Shown in pieces: positions 34,685-44,154 of a DNA stretch of 53,295 nucleotides. Made by a program: the position numbers and the translations under genes. Under the pieces are notes generated by a model. The model was given only the letters and a program-made list of their open reading frames with translations, was not told the DNA's origin and ran no database searches. Source of the stretch: Shewanella sp. TC10 (GTDB lineage Bacteria > Pseudomonadota > Gammaproteobacteria > Enterobacterales > Shewanellaceae); assembly GCF_009663145.1 (NCBI RefSeq), contig NZ_VKHR01000036.1, positions 1-53,295 of the forward strand, in the 5' to 3' direction. Position 1 is the stretch's first letter; each line of letters opens with the position of its first letter.

Positions 34685-36166
34685 ATGGTTATGAACAAAA
34701 CTCCCACTCAAATATTCACGAGTGATAAATGTAAATCACCCTCTTTTGCATTATTTTTGATAATCACCTGTGGACTAACATTAGGTCTGCTGCCATTTAA
34801 AGTGACTGCATTTCAATGTGAGCTTTCCCCCCAAGTAGAACAACTTACTCACCTTGAACAACAAATCACACTAAGTGAACTTGATAACGGGTTAATCGTC
34901 AGGCAAGTTAATCGCCCTCAACAAGCCACCGTATCTATTGCTAGCCAATTTAATGTAGGCTCGCGTAACGAACCAACAGGTCAAACGGGCTACGCACATT
35001 TATTCGAACACTTACTGTTTAAGGGCAGTCAAAATGCACCAAATGATAGCTACCCTCAACAAATGAGCGCTATAGGTGCCCGCTTTAATGCCAGTACCCA
35101 TTTTGACTACACTAACTATTTTGTCACCTTACCAGCACAGGCTTTAGCACTAAGCTTATTTCTTGAGTCCGATCGATTTATCCGCCCCGTATTATCCGAA
35201 ACCACAGTCAAAAATCAGCAAGGTGCAGTGTTAGAAGAAATGGCTACCACCATTGATAATCAACCTTACCTTCGCCCTGCTATGGAGTTTTTACTTTCAC
35301 AGGTTGCTGGAAGTCAGTATGACCATGCCATCATAGGCAGTAAAGCTGATGTCACCAGCGCAACGGCAGAGGAGCTAATACAATTTCATCAGCGTTACTA
35401 TCGCCCCGATGCCATGCAGTTATCCTTAGTAGGGAAACTTGATAATAATACTCTACAAACAGTTGAAGAATATTTTGCAGCTTGGCAAGCACCTGATCAG
35501 CCCCATGATAAGTTCGCCCCCATCACGGTTAATCCAAAAGCGGTTAAAACAGAAATAGTCGATGAGCGTGGACCATGGCCAGCACTGTTATTGGCATGGC
35601 ATACCGTTGGAAGGCAGCACCCCGATTTCGAAACAATTGCCTTGTTGCAAAGCCACCTGTTTCAAAACCTAAAAAATGCGCTTGCGGCCAATACCATAGA
35701 TAATCCGCCACAAATGCTCAGTTACTCTATTCCATTAACCATGGAAGATCATGGTGTTACCAATCTCGTATTAGTGCCAAGAGCCAATACCTCGCTTAAT
35801 GAACTTCAACAATTGGTGGACTCTCTTCTCACTGAAGTAGTCGAAAATGGTATTGATGCGAATGACTTATGCGGCTTAAAAGCCGTAGCGATTAACGATC
35901 TGCAACAAAAGCTGGCAAGCAGCCAAAACATGGCTAAATACTTATCAAATACTTCAGTTAGGGATAAAAACTTCCCAATAACCCAGCCTTGGCAGAGAAC
36001 CCAAAAAGTCACTTCCCTTGATATTCAGCGAGTCACCCAGCAATACTTTATTGATAAATCGGTGAGAGTGGACTTACTACCGCCTTGGTACATTCGTTGG
36101 GGGAAAAACTTGTTAGAAGTGCTACCAAAAGGCTTTGCTGAAACATTAGAGCAATGGGCACTCTGA
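34685..36166 (+). CDS. M16 family zinc peptidase, catalytic subunit
   Basis: This exported protease-like protein has the inverted zinc motif HLFEH (H105, E108, H109) and a third ligand near E185 in GAVLEEMAT, with the usual spacing of about 76 residues. YAHLFEHLLFKGS and the following IGARFNASTHFDYTNYF are typical of M16B. An N-terminal hydrophobic segment (about 21-40) acts as a signal. The C-terminal half lacks the Arg/Tyr substrate motif, which is found instead in the neighbour 19 bases downstream. Starts at 34679 (TTG), 34685 and 34691 (ATG) are all possible, because none has a clear ribosome site. The pair probably works as a heterodimer. Confidence 0.85.
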   Translation: MVMNKTPTQIFTSDKCKSPSFALFLIITCGLTLGLLPFKVTAFQCELSPQVEQLTHLEQQITLSELDNGLIVRQVNRPQQATVSIASQFNVGSRNEPTGQTGYAHLFEHLLFKGSQNAPNDSYPQQMSAIGARFNASTHFDYTNYFVTLPAQALALSLFLESDRFIRPVLSETTVKNQQGAVLEEMATTIDNQPYLRPAMEFLLSQVAGSQYDHAIIGSKADVTSATAEELIQFHQRYYRPDAMQLSLVGKLDNNTLQTVEEYFAAWQAPDQPHDKFAPITVNPKAVKTEIVDERGPWPALLLAWHTVGRQHPDFETIALLQSHLFQNLKNALAANTIDNPPQMLSYSIPLTMEDHGVTNLVLVPRANTSLNELQQLVDSLLTEVVENGIDANDLCGLKAVAINDLQQKLASSQNMAKYLSNTSVRDKNFPITQPWQRTQKVTSLDIQRVTQQYFIDKSVRVDLLPPWYIRWGKNLLEVLPKGFAETLEQWAL

Positions 36167-36184
36167 TAAGGCTAGAGGCTAACA

Positions 36185-37771
36185 ATGAAGAGATTTAAGA
36201 CTGATGAGAATAGAATACAAATGAAACAATATCTAACGCGTATAATATGTATTTTCAGTCTAATTTTAATGGGCTGCCAACACTCTCCAATAAATTTTAC
36301 TGAATCCCAGCCACCCAATACGCCTAAGCTGACTCAGTTAGCCAACGCACCAGTTTTACAGCCGTTATCTAGCGCTGTAACCGAAACACCTAGCCAAGAA
36401 CTCACTAGTATTAAACTCAGTGACCGATTTACAACCCATCAATGGCTACTGAACCAACGGCAAACAGACCAAGAAACGACAAGTGATCAAAGCCTAAACA
36501 GCATTTACTTTATAGGTATATCACCACACTCTGCACTTGAAAGCCCTGATGTGCTGATAGAAGCGTTTTCACAACGAAGAACTCAACTCGCCAACCTGCA
36601 ACAATCAGCTGAGCTGATAGCCTGCTACGACAGCATCCGTTTTAGAGCTAGCTTACATAGCATGGCTATCACAATGCAGTGTTCAGCCTCCTCTCCCCAA
36701 ATGCAGAAAGTGATGATGGATTTTTGGCAGAATAAATCTCTCGATAATATCAATCTTGAAACAGTCCAAAGAAACCTCAAGCTCAATAAGCATATTGGCG
36801 CATTTACTGGCTCTGAAATTGACAAGGTATTTCGTCAGCAATTACTCGGGGTTGATCACCCGTACAATCTTAATATCAATAACCAAGAATTAATCAATGA
36901 ACTCACAAAGCCAAAGCAACTACAGCAGTTGCATATAGCGACAAGAGATAAGTTGCAGTGGCACTTGTTTACTCGCACCTTTGAAAAGAGCAGCGAAAGC
37001 TTTACAGAAAATAATTACGATTGGCCTCTATGGTTAATGCAAGCTTCAACAATACAAGCCCCTAGAATACAAGCCCATACAATACAAGGTCCAACGATTG
37101 ATGCTCATGCATCTAATCAGAATCTAACGGCTGATAACAATCCCGCTCCATCTACGAAAGTCGCCAAAACTATCTACATCATTGACGCACCCGATACCGT
37201 TCAAACCCAAGTGCGTGTAGGGTTTGTAACAAAGAATGAAACAATAGGCTGTAAGACAATTGCCCCCTTGCTTGGTCGGAGTTACTCCGGAAGGTTATTT
37301 TATGATTTACGAGAAGTCCGTGGCCTTACCTATGGGATTTATGGCCGCTGTATTGACGCACCTTTAAGCCAATATTTATATTTCTATGGCAGTACGGCGT
37401 TAGAAAACTCAGGTGCTTTTGTGCAAGGGATATTAGATCATACTCAGCTACTAACAGAGCAAAAAGTCAGTCAAGCTGAAATTGATTCGGTAGCAACTTA
37501 CCTAATTGGCCAACGCTTACTCAGCTTAGATACTACATTTGGCCATGAGAGTGATTATATTAGACATGTTTTAGCCGGTAAAACAGCTGAACAAGCACAG
37601 CTGCAAATTAATGCGATTCGTCAATTATCACCTGAGCAATTATTACAACTGTCCATCGAGACATTTTCTAGTCAGCCTATGATTGTATTACGTGGTGATG
37701 CCGACAAAATTACTCAAGATATTCGAGACAAACTACCTGACTGGCAAATAAAGCCTATCTCAGCGAATTAA
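36185..37771 (+). CDS. M16 family lipoprotein, non-catalytic partner subunit
   Basis: The lipobox LMGC puts the lipidated cysteine at C31. The M16 zinc motif HxxEH is absent. The C-terminal domain carries the complementary Arg/Tyr motif, SGRLFYDLREVRGLTYGIYG, seen in the non-zinc half of M16 enzymes. The start at 36185 has an AGAGG ribosome site, but gives a long n-region; an ATG at 36221 would give a textbook lipoprotein signal. A pentapeptide repeat (IQAPx, about residues 289-303) comes from 15-bp tandem repeats near 37050-37095. It probably pairs with the upstream zinc subunit at the outer membrane. Confidence 0.78.
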   Translation: MKRFKTDENRIQMKQYLTRIICIFSLILMGCQHSPINFTESQPPNTPKLTQLANAPVLQPLSSAVTETPSQELTSIKLSDRFTTHQWLLNQRQTDQETTSDQSLNSIYFIGISPHSALESPDVLIEAFSQRRTQLANLQQSAELIACYDSIRFRASLHSMAITMQCSASSPQMQKVMMDFWQNKSLDNINLETVQRNLKLNKHIGAFTGSEIDKVFRQQLLGVDHPYNLNINNQELINELTKPKQLQQLHIATRDKLQWHLFTRTFEKSSESFTENNYDWPLWLMQASTIQAPRIQAHTIQGPTIDAHASNQNLTADNNPAPSTKVAKTIYIIDAPDTVQTQVRVGFVTKNETIGCKTIAPLLGRSYSGRLFYDLREVRGLTYGIYGRCIDAPLSQYLYFYGSTALENSGAFVQGILDHTQLLTEQKVSQAEIDSVATYLIGQRLLSLDTTFGHESDYIRHVLAGKTAEQAQLQINAIRQLSPEQLLQLSIETFSSQPMIVLRGDADKITQDIRDKLPDWQIKPISAN

Positions 37772-37904
37772 TCAAAGCCTCGTCATCGCACCGCAGTTAG
37801 TGCGAGTATCACTTAACATATAGCAGGATTAAAGCTTTCGTATACCAATGCCTTTAGCTGGTTCTTTCCTGTTTATATCGGCTACAGGTGTCGGTAATAG
37901 TTAA

Positions 37905-38291
37905 CTACTTCACTTGGTTAGCCGTATAAATATGATAGTTGGGCTTAACTGCACTGGGGTCATCTAAAGACCCGATGGTAAGAGTGAAATAATCAGGATA
38001 ACGGGTGTCACGAAAACTTAAGCTGCAGCCACACTGCTGACAAAAACCGCGACGAACATGTTCTGAAGAAAAATACTCAGTGACCTCACCTTTAAGCCAA
38101 TTCACTTGCTCAATTTTAAAATCCATCCAAGCTTGAAAGACTGCACCAGATGATTTCTGGCATTGCTTACAATGACAATAATCGGCATCAAATGGTTCAG
38201 CTGATATTTGATACCTCACAGCACCGCACAAGCAACCGCCTTGAAGCATCAAAGCTTTGGATTCACTCGCCTTATTGCTATCCGCTGTCAT
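37905..38291 (-). CDS. GFA-family (Gfa-like) zinc-binding protein
   Basis: The family is named after glutathione-dependent formaldehyde-activating enzyme, but most members have no proven activity. Zinc ligands are visible in three clusters: GGCLCGAVRY (about 18-27), CHCKQC (about 39-44) and FCQQCG (about 83-88). Length is 128 aa. It is a small single gene on the same strand as nrfA, downstream of the nrfA terminator. No other formaldehyde gene is near. Confidence 0.88.
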   Translation of the reverse strand: MTADSNKASESKALMLQGGCLCGAVRYQISAEPFDADYCHCKQCQKSSGAVFQAWMDFKIEQVNWLKGEVTEYFSSEHVRRGFCQQCGCSLSFRDTRYPDYFTLTIGSLDDPSAVKPNYHIYTANQVK

Positions 38292-38374
38292 CAGCGACTC
38301 CTTATTCTCAGATATTGTGTTCTATCATTACCTTGGTCGATATTAATGTCAAAATACACCCAGAAACAAGGCAA

Positions 38375-38402
38375 AAAAAAGCCCTCACTTGAGGGCTTTT
38401 AT
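38375..38402 (-). terminator. Terminator of nrfA
   Basis: AAAAGCCCTC (38377-38386) pairs with GAGGGCTTTT (38391-38400) around 4 bases. On the minus strand it is followed by eight T residues. Confidence 0.88.
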
Positions 38403-38432
38403 GGAGTGTACTTACTGAATGAACAACTTTAT

Positions 38433-39833
38433 TTAGTAAGTTGCTTCACGCTTTTCAGCTTCAGCATCCCACTTAGGAGCAAGTTCTTTTAAGAATCTTT
38501 GCTTATCAGCATTCATCTTATCCATGTCCATACCTAATGCTTCCTGTGCTTTCTCTTTAGTAGAGATATCAGGGATAGCGATTGGCATTTTCACGCCTTT
38601 AGCTGCAAGTAACTGCGCTAACTTGATACGCGCATCAGCAGCCTTATCAACTGCACCACCTAAGATACGTAATGCTTCAGCTGGAGCATGAGCAGCAACA
38701 CCGTGAGATGCAGTTGCAAAGTCCCAGCGCCACTGACTGTGACGGATATCCATTAGAATAGGCTTCATTTCAGCTTCTGTTGCACCTGCTTCCCAAGCTG
38801 CACCAGCTTCGAAGTGAGCGTGTACAAGTTGAGTTTCAGCTCTTAGCTTGATTTCAGTAACACTTTTTTGATTCTCATGTGTTACTTCCATCATGAATTC
38901 TTTTGTTTTACCTTCATGACAAGTGGCACAAGTTTCGTCGAAGCGATCGAAAGGGTTACCTACTTTATGGTCTGTGAACTTACCTTTACCGTTTGCTTTA
39001 GCAACACGAGGCATATGACAGTCAGTACAACTTACGTTGTTTTTACCGTGCATACCTAGCATCCAAGTTTCATAACCAGGATGTTGTGCTTTTAGCATAG
39101 GAGTTTTAGAGATCGCGTGAGTCCAATCTGAGAAGTTTATTGCATCGTAGTAAACTTCCATTTCTTCAACAGTAGTACCGTTGTCCCATGGGAATTTCAC
39201 GAAACCTTTACGATCTTCAGTTTTCTCGAAGTAGTACTCAACGTGACATTGGCCACAAACCATAGATTGCTTGTCTTTACGAGACGCTTTATCAAATGGC
39301 ATATCGATTGCTTCTAGAGCACGGTCAACATATGGACGAGAAATTCGTAATTTTGGTGAACCTTTAACGTGACAGTCACTACAACCGATAGTGTTAACGA
39401 TTTCAGCACCGCCTTTAGCCCACTTACCTTTAAAGTAACCGTCTTCACCTTGCTCTTCGATCATACGAGGTACATCAGGGCTTTTACAGCTCCAACATGC
39501 CATAGGCATAGGGCCATCATCAGGGCCTGTTGGTGCCCCAGTACGTAAAGTATTACGCACATCAGTCACGGCATAGTGGTGACCACGTGCTTTATTGTAA
39601 TCCTTAGCAAAACCGTAACCTGCCCATAACACAACCAGATTTGGATCTTCTTCTAGCACATCAACAATTTCAGTACTTTCTGATGTTGCGTGCCAAGTTT
39701 CAAATTGCTGCTTATACTTGTCCTTGTAGACTTCACTACGTGGTTCAGTTTTGTCACTAGCCATCGCACTAGTCATCATAAAACTGGTTGCCATCAATGC
39801 GCTAAGCGCAATAATTTTTCCTTTCATCTTCAT
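38433..39833 (-). CDS. nrfA: Cytochrome c nitrite reductase, ammonia-forming
   Basis: NrfA reduces nitrite to ammonia in the periplasm with six electrons. Five haem sites are visible in order: CWSCK (the active-site haem with lysine ligand), CSDCH, CGQCH, CTDCH and CATCH. A signal peptide covers about the first 26 residues (ending AMA|SDK). It closely follows the Shewanella NrfA sequence as I recall it. There are three possible starts: GTG 39836, ATG 39833 and ATG 39827; GGAG lies 10 bases before 39833. Length is about 466 aa. No nrfBCD or nrfH is adjacent, so electrons probably come from a CymA-type quinol oxidase encoded elsewhere. NarP- and CRP-like sites lie upstream. Confidence 0.97.
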   Translation of the reverse strand: MKMKGKIIALSALMATSFMMTSAMASDKTEPRSEVYKDKYKQQFETWHATSESTEIVDVLEEDPNLVVLWAGYGFAKDYNKARGHHYAVTDVRNTLRTGAPTGPDDGPMPMACWSCKSPDVPRMIEEQGEDGYFKGKWAKGGAEIVNTIGCSDCHVKGSPKLRISRPYVDRALEAIDMPFDKASRKDKQSMVCGQCHVEYYFEKTEDRKGFVKFPWDNGTTVEEMEVYYDAINFSDWTHAISKTPMLKAQHPGYETWMLGMHGKNNVSCTDCHMPRVAKANGKGKFTDHKVGNPFDRFDETCATCHEGKTKEFMMEVTHENQKSVTEIKLRAETQLVHAHFEAGAAWEAGATEAEMKPILMDIRHSQWRWDFATASHGVAAHAPAEALRILGGAVDKAADARIKLAQLLAAKGVKMPIAIPDISTKEKAQEALGMDMDKMNADKQRFLKELAPKWDAEAEKREATY

Positions 39834-39919
39834 CACCGTTCATCTCCGTGTTACATTTTATTTTAAATATTCACGACATCTCCATGAACAAACTTAGCCA
39901 TTTAAGGTTAAATTAAGAA

Positions 39920-39935
39920 TACCCCTTTGTGAGTA
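39920..39935. promoter_or_regulatory. NarP-type 7-2-7 operator between nrfA and narQ
   Basis: TACCCCT-TT-GTGAGTA fits the 7-2-7 inverted heptamers recognised by NarP and NarL (TACYYMT / AKRRGTA), with one mismatch (G for A). It lies about 87 bases upstream of the nrfA start codon, and narQP is encoded alongside. Confidence 0.65.
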
Positions 39936-39970
39936 TTAGGCAATAAGCTTGCGCCAGATCAATATGTTAA

Positions 39971-39986
39971 TATGTTGTACATCACA
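39971..39986. promoter_or_regulatory. CRP-like operator between nrfA and narQ
   Basis: TATGTTGTACATCACA agrees with TGTGATCTAGATCACA at 12 of 16 positions, with a perfect right half. It lies about 92 bases before the narQ ATG and 138 before nrfA. CRP is known to be needed for anaerobic respiration in Shewanella. Confidence 0.5.
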
Positions 39987-40077
39987 TTTTTGAGAAACTG
40001 TTAACATAATACAGGGATCACTAATGTAAAATAATCCATATAAATTGCAGTTTAAACAGACTAAAGTTGGATACCCA

Positions 40078-41814
40078 ATGACTAAAAGAGGCAGTCTCAC
40101 CTCCACTATTCTTAGACTAATGTTAGTCCTAATTTTCATTTCTTCCAGCTTAGCCGTTTATTCAATTATCAACCTGACGTTTAGTATCGGTGACGCTAGA
40201 GCTATCAATGCTTCGGGCTCCCTACGTATGCAAAGTTATCGATTAAAATTGTATTTAGATCGTGATGAGCAGTTGCTTAAAGAAAAAATAAATCAATTCG
40301 AAACAACCTTGCATTCAGAGGCGTTAGAACGCTCGTTAACTTGGTACAGTCCAAGGGACTTATCACAACAGTATTTACTGGTTGTCGATACTTGGAATCA
40401 AATGCGCTTTTTTATCGAAAATGACCAACGCCAAAACTACTCAGCATCATTAAAAGACTTTGTAGATACTATCGACTTATTAGTACTAGAAATGGAAAGG
40501 TTTGCTGCTTTAAAACTAAGAGCATTAGTGATTGGGCAAATCATCGGGTTGTTCTTAATGTTAATCGTGGCTACCGTGGCTACCCGTTATACCCGTAAAA
40601 GAATGGTTGAACCGATACTCCAATTGATGGATGTAGCTAACTCCATATCAAAGGGCAAATTCAAGGTTAACGTACCACAAACAGAATATATTGAGCTTCA
40701 TGCTTTGGCTGAGGCTTTTAAAAAAACCGCTTCTGAACTTGATACCCTTTATCAGGATTTAGAAGGTCAAGTGAATGAAAAAACCATTGCGCTCACTCGC
40801 GCTAATAATGAGCTGAGCTTTTTATATGAAAACCTGATTCGATTACATGCCGATACTTTAGACTACAAAGCCCTCAGCGCTGCATTAACCCAAATTCAGC
40901 AATTTGAAGACTTAGATTATGTCCGCTTGGTGATCGAGCACGATGACGGGACTATTGATAGTATTGAAGCCGATAATGGTTGGTTAGATTCAAATGCAGT
41001 CAATTCTGAACAAGCAGCAGTAACACCCGTTAAGTTTAACTTACAACTTGAAGACAAAAATTTAGGCTACCTTGAGATCATTTCACTTAAGCCATTAAAC
41101 AACATGTTGTTTGTTAACTTTGCCATGATGCTCACCCGCTCTATTGTTATTCATAACGCCACAGAAGAAAGACAGCAGTTAGCATTAATGGAAGAGCGTG
41201 CCGTGATTGCCCGCGAACTACATGACTCTTTAGGCCAACTGCTTTCTTACCTAAAAATTCAGGTCAGCCTGTTACGTAAAAAAATTGAACCTCAATGTAT
41301 GACACCGGATGTAGAAACCCAGTTAATCGATATTAATGATGGCGTGAGTACCGCTTACGGCCAACTACGTGAACTCTTATCCACCTTCAGATTAACCATT
41401 AAAGATCCTAACTTAGGCCAAGCAATTGAGGTGATGTTAGCTCAACTTCGTAAACAGACAGGGATCATTATTGAGTTAAATTACCAACTCTCGCCTCACC
41501 TGCTCGCAGCTAAGCAACACATTCATGTTTTACAGTTAACACGTGAAGCCACCATTAATGCAATTAAACATGCAAAACCTTCACGAATAGAAATTGATTG
41601 TTTTTTGGCAGATTCTGATATGATACATATTAATATCAAGGATGATGGTATTGGCGTGTCGCATTTAAAAGAGCGAGATCAGCATTTTGGTATCGGGATC
41701 ATGTACGAGCGTGCAACTAAATTGCATGGCACAGTCAAGTTTGATAATAATCCGCAGGGCGGCACAACTGTCTCCCTCGTATTTCCACCCCAGCAGGAGC
41801 CTTTAAATGGGTAA
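40078..41814 (+). CDS. narQ: Nitrate/nitrite sensor histidine kinase NarQ
   Basis: NarQ senses nitrate and nitrite in the periplasm and phosphorylates NarP. There is a first membrane helix (about 11-33), then the ligand-binding P-box GDARAINASGSLRMQSYRL, a second helix (about 155-175), a HAMP domain, a linker region and the kinase. The phospho-acceptor is H382 in RELHDSLGQ, the HPK7 pattern of the NarX/NarQ group; the ATPase has TREATINAIKHAKPS and DDGIGV. I chose ATG 40078, with TTGGA upstream, over a TTG at 40045. Length is 578 aa. It overlaps narP by 8 bases. Confidence 0.94.
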   Translation: MTKRGSLTSTILRLMLVLIFISSSLAVYSIINLTFSIGDARAINASGSLRMQSYRLKLYLDRDEQLLKEKINQFETTLHSEALERSLTWYSPRDLSQQYLLVVDTWNQMRFFIENDQRQNYSASLKDFVDTIDLLVLEMERFAALKLRALVIGQIIGLFLMLIVATVATRYTRKRMVEPILQLMDVANSISKGKFKVNVPQTEYIELHALAEAFKKTASELDTLYQDLEGQVNEKTIALTRANNELSFLYENLIRLHADTLDYKALSAALTQIQQFEDLDYVRLVIEHDDGTIDSIEADNGWLDSNAVNSEQAAVTPVKFNLQLEDKNLGYLEIISLKPLNNMLFVNFAMMLTRSIVIHNATEERQQLALMEERAVIARELHDSLGQLLSYLKIQVSLLRKKIEPQCMTPDVETQLIDINDGVSTAYGQLRELLSTFRLTIKDPNLGQAIEVMLAQLRKQTGIIIELNYQLSPHLLAAKQHIHVLQLTREATINAIKHAKPSRIEIDCFLADSDMIHINIKDDGIGVSHLKERDQHFGIGIMYERATKLHGTVKFDNNPQGGTTVSLVFPPQQEPLNG

Positions 41815-42436
41815 ACCTTATTCAGTATTAGTAGTAGATGACCACCCGCTACTTCGACGTGGCATTTGTCAGTTAATAACCTCAGATGGCGATTTTAGAC
41901 TATTTGGTGAAGCAGGAACCGGTTTAGATGCACTGACAGCAATTGGCGAAGATGAGCCAGATATTATCTTGCTCGATTTAAACATGAAAGGAATGTCTGG
42001 CTTAGACACCTTGAATGCCATGCGCCAAGAAGGTGTTACAGCTCGAATCGTTATTTTAACCGTATCAGATGCCAAACAAGACGTAATTCGCTTATTACGT
42101 GCTGGTGCCGACGGTTACTTGCTAAAAGACACTGAGCCAGATTTATTACTGGAACAACTTAAAAAGGCCATGCTAGGTCACCGCGTGATCAGTGATGAAG
42201 TTGAAGAATACATCTATGAGCTGAAAAATGCCGATAATGATGAAACTTGGATTGCGTCATTAACACCACGTGAATTGCAGATTTTAAAAGAGTTAGCTGA
42301 AGGTAAGAGTAATCGCGTTGTCGCTGAAGCACTGCATATCAGTGAAGGGACGGTAAAAGTTCACGTGAAAAACTTACTGCGTAAAGCAAACGCTAAATCT
42401 CGTACTGAAATGGCGGTTAGGTACTTAAACCATTAA
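41807..42436 (+). CDS. narP: Nitrate/nitrite response regulator NarP
   Basis: NarP has a receiver domain (about 1-120) with the phosphorylated D57 in ILLDLNMKGMSG and acidic D11/D12, and a LuxR-type helix-turn-helix (about 145-205, LTPRELQILKELAEGKSN and HISEGTVKVHVKNLL). Length is 209 aa, close to E. coli NarP (215). It is translationally coupled to narQ. The NarP-type operator at 39920-39935 makes nrfA an obvious target. It ends at a terminator shared with yacL. Confidence 0.95.
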   Translation: MGKPYSVLVVDDHPLLRRGICQLITSDGDFRLFGEAGTGLDALTAIGEDEPDIILLDLNMKGMSGLDTLNAMRQEGVTARIVILTVSDAKQDVIRLLRAGADGYLLKDTEPDLLLEQLKKAMLGHRVISDEVEEYIYELKNADNDETWIASLTPRELQILKELAEGKSNRVVAEALHISEGTVKVHVKNLLRKANAKSRTEMAVRYLNH

Positions 42437-42478
42437 AGTTTAACGATTCGCAAATCTTTTCTAGTTAAAATCTCATTA

Positions 42479-42512
42479 AAAAAGGCGCCTCATAGTGAGA
42501 CGCCTTTTTAGT
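42479..42512. terminator. Bidirectional terminator between narP and yacL
   Basis: AAAAAGGCG and CGCCTTTTT, extended by CTCA/TGAG with one mismatch, form a hairpin around TAG between convergent genes. Confidence 0.85.
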
Positions 42513-42569
42513 TTTTATGGACTTATTATTCGAGTTAGCGACTCGAAATAATCAATAGTGAGATTCAAC

Positions 42570-42941
42570 TTAAGGTTTGCTAATAAATTCCATCCAACTC
42601 TTAAGCGCTGTTTCGAAATCTTCTAAGCCACAAAAAGCTTCAGATTCAGCATCGTACATATTCATCGAATCTTCTAAATCAAAATCTTCATCAAAATCGA
42701 TAGCAATGGCAAATACTCGAACTTGTTCACTATCAATCGCTAATGCTAAATCATGACTCTGCATCATCCAATCATTTTGCTTGTTCGCTCTAATGACTTC
42801 AATCTGCTTCATAATATGATGACATTGCTCAATATTACTGCCCAATCGCTCCGCAAAAAAGCGGCCTAAAATAGCATGTTCCATACTAAATTCAGCAAAT
42901 AAGGTGCCGTCTAAGCTGTTACGGCGAAACTCGTATTCCAT
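42570..42941 (-). CDS. yacL: YacL (UPF0231) family protein
   Basis: This is a small cytosolic protein of unknown function found in many gammaproteobacteria. The ATG at 42941 gives MEYEFRRNSLDGTLFAEFSM; E. coli YacL starts MDYEF and shares MNYYDEESLSLCGVEDF-type residues with MNMYDAESEAFCGLEDF here. Length is 123 aa, against 120 in E. coli. A GAG sits about 9 bases before the ATG, so I rejected the TTG at 42953. It is a single gene. The spacer upstream contains short direct repeats (about 43060-43110, TCAGTACTATTCAGCA). Confidence 0.85.
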   Translation of the reverse strand: MEYEFRRNSLDGTLFAEFSMEHAILGRFFAERLGSNIEQCHHIMKQIEVIRANKQNDWMMQSHDLALAIDSEQVRVFAIAIDFDEDFDLEDSMNMYDAESEAFCGLEDFETALKSWMEFISKP

Positions 42942-43183
42942 GATAAAACTCAAAATTAGGCTTTGTATTATTTTAACCGAAGTTGGCTAAAACTGCGCAG
43001 TTACTAGGTGTAAATAATGAAAATGTTGCATAACAAGCCATAAATCGCATTTTATCTTCAGCACTATTCAGCAACATCAGTACTATTCAGCATCAGTACT
43101 ATGCTTCAATAAATGCGCTAAGTAGGATTTGAACTGCTCACTAAGTTTTTTATTAAATTTTATTAACACTCATCATTCGAGCA

Positions 43184-43213
43184 CAAAAAAGGACGCATAT
43201 TGCGTCCTTTTTA
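43184..43213 (-). terminator. Terminator of the FKBP lipoprotein gene
   Basis: AAAAAGGACGCA and TGCGTCCTTTTT form a perfect 12-bp stem around TAT. On the minus strand it ends in six T residues. Confidence 0.88.
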
Positions 43214-43246
43214 GTCAGTTCCCCTAATAAAAGGGAAGCTTAAATA

Positions 43247-44005
43247 TTACTGAGCAGCAGGTACTTCTTCAACTTGTGCTTTCTCAATAGACAGTAATTC
43301 AACTTCAAATACTAATGTTGAGTTAGCTGGGATAGTACCAGTATCACGCTCACCGTAAGCTAATTCAGACGGGATAACGAACTTGTACTTAGCACCGATA
43401 GGCATTAATTGAACACCTTCAGTCCAACCAGGAATAACACGGTTTAGTGGGAACTTAGCTGGCTCGCCACGGCTGTATGAGCTATCAAACTCAGTACCGT
43501 CAATTAAGGTACCTTTGTAGTGTACTTCAACAGTGTCTTCAGCAACTGGTGTATCACCTTCGCCCGCTTCTAATACTTCATACTGTAAACCAGACTCAGT
43601 TGTTACCACGCCTTCTTTAGCTTTGTTGGTTTCAAGGAATTTCTTACCTTCTTCAACAGCTTGGCTTGCTAATAACTCAGCTTGCTCTGCACGTTTTTCA
43701 CTTAATTTAACGTCTAAACCTTGAAGAACAGTTTGCATTTCTTCTTCTGTTAACTCTAAAGTATCAGCTAAACCATCGCTGAATCCTTGAATGACTAGTG
43801 CGCGGTCAACAGCAAAACCTAAGTCTTCTTGTTCAGTAATATGACCAGCCATGTAACGACCGATAGAGCCACCAACACTGTAAGCTTCTTTTTGCGCGTC
43901 AGTTGTTAATTCAACTTTCTGTGCCACGACTTCTTGTTCTTGGTTACATGCAGTAAGACCAACAACAGCCAGTGCAACTAACGATAATTTGTAAATAGAT
44001 TTCAT
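43247..44005 (-). CDS. fkpA: FKBP-type peptidyl-prolyl isomerase lipoprotein (FkpA/Mip-like)
   Basis: This is a periplasmic folding catalyst. The lipobox LTAC gives C20 as lipidation site, which differs from soluble E. coli FkpA. An N-terminal dimerisation region (about 30-135, AYSVGGSIGRYMAGHI and a long charged helix) is followed by the FKBP domain (about 140-242). Active-site blocks are VEVHYKGTLIDGTEFDSSY, FPLNRVIPGWTEGVQLM, PSELAYGERDTGTIPANSTL and FEVELLSI. Length is 252 aa. It is divergent from the WD40-like lipoprotein gene. FklB is the other close relative, but lipidation and length favour the FkpA/Mip type. Confidence 0.9.
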   Translation of the reverse strand: MKSIYKLSLVALAVVGLTACNQEQEVVAQKVELTTDAQKEAYSVGGSIGRYMAGHITEQEDLGFAVDRALVIQGFSDGLADTLELTEEEMQTVLQGLDVKLSEKRAEQAELLASQAVEEGKKFLETNKAKEGVVTTESGLQYEVLEAGEGDTPVAEDTVEVHYKGTLIDGTEFDSSYSRGEPAKFPLNRVIPGWTEGVQLMPIGAKYKFVIPSELAYGERDTGTIPANSTLVFEVELLSIEKAQVEEVPAAQ

Positions 44006-44154
44006 TAAAGCTTCCTCAGCGTCCTATAGCGGTTACAATAACCTGTAGGTAAAAAATTTGTATATATTTGGCCACTTTATACTAAATAAAGTGTTTTTTG
44101 CAATGGCCTGAATAATAACTCAGCCTTTGAGACAACTTTTACAGGAGCAAGTTC

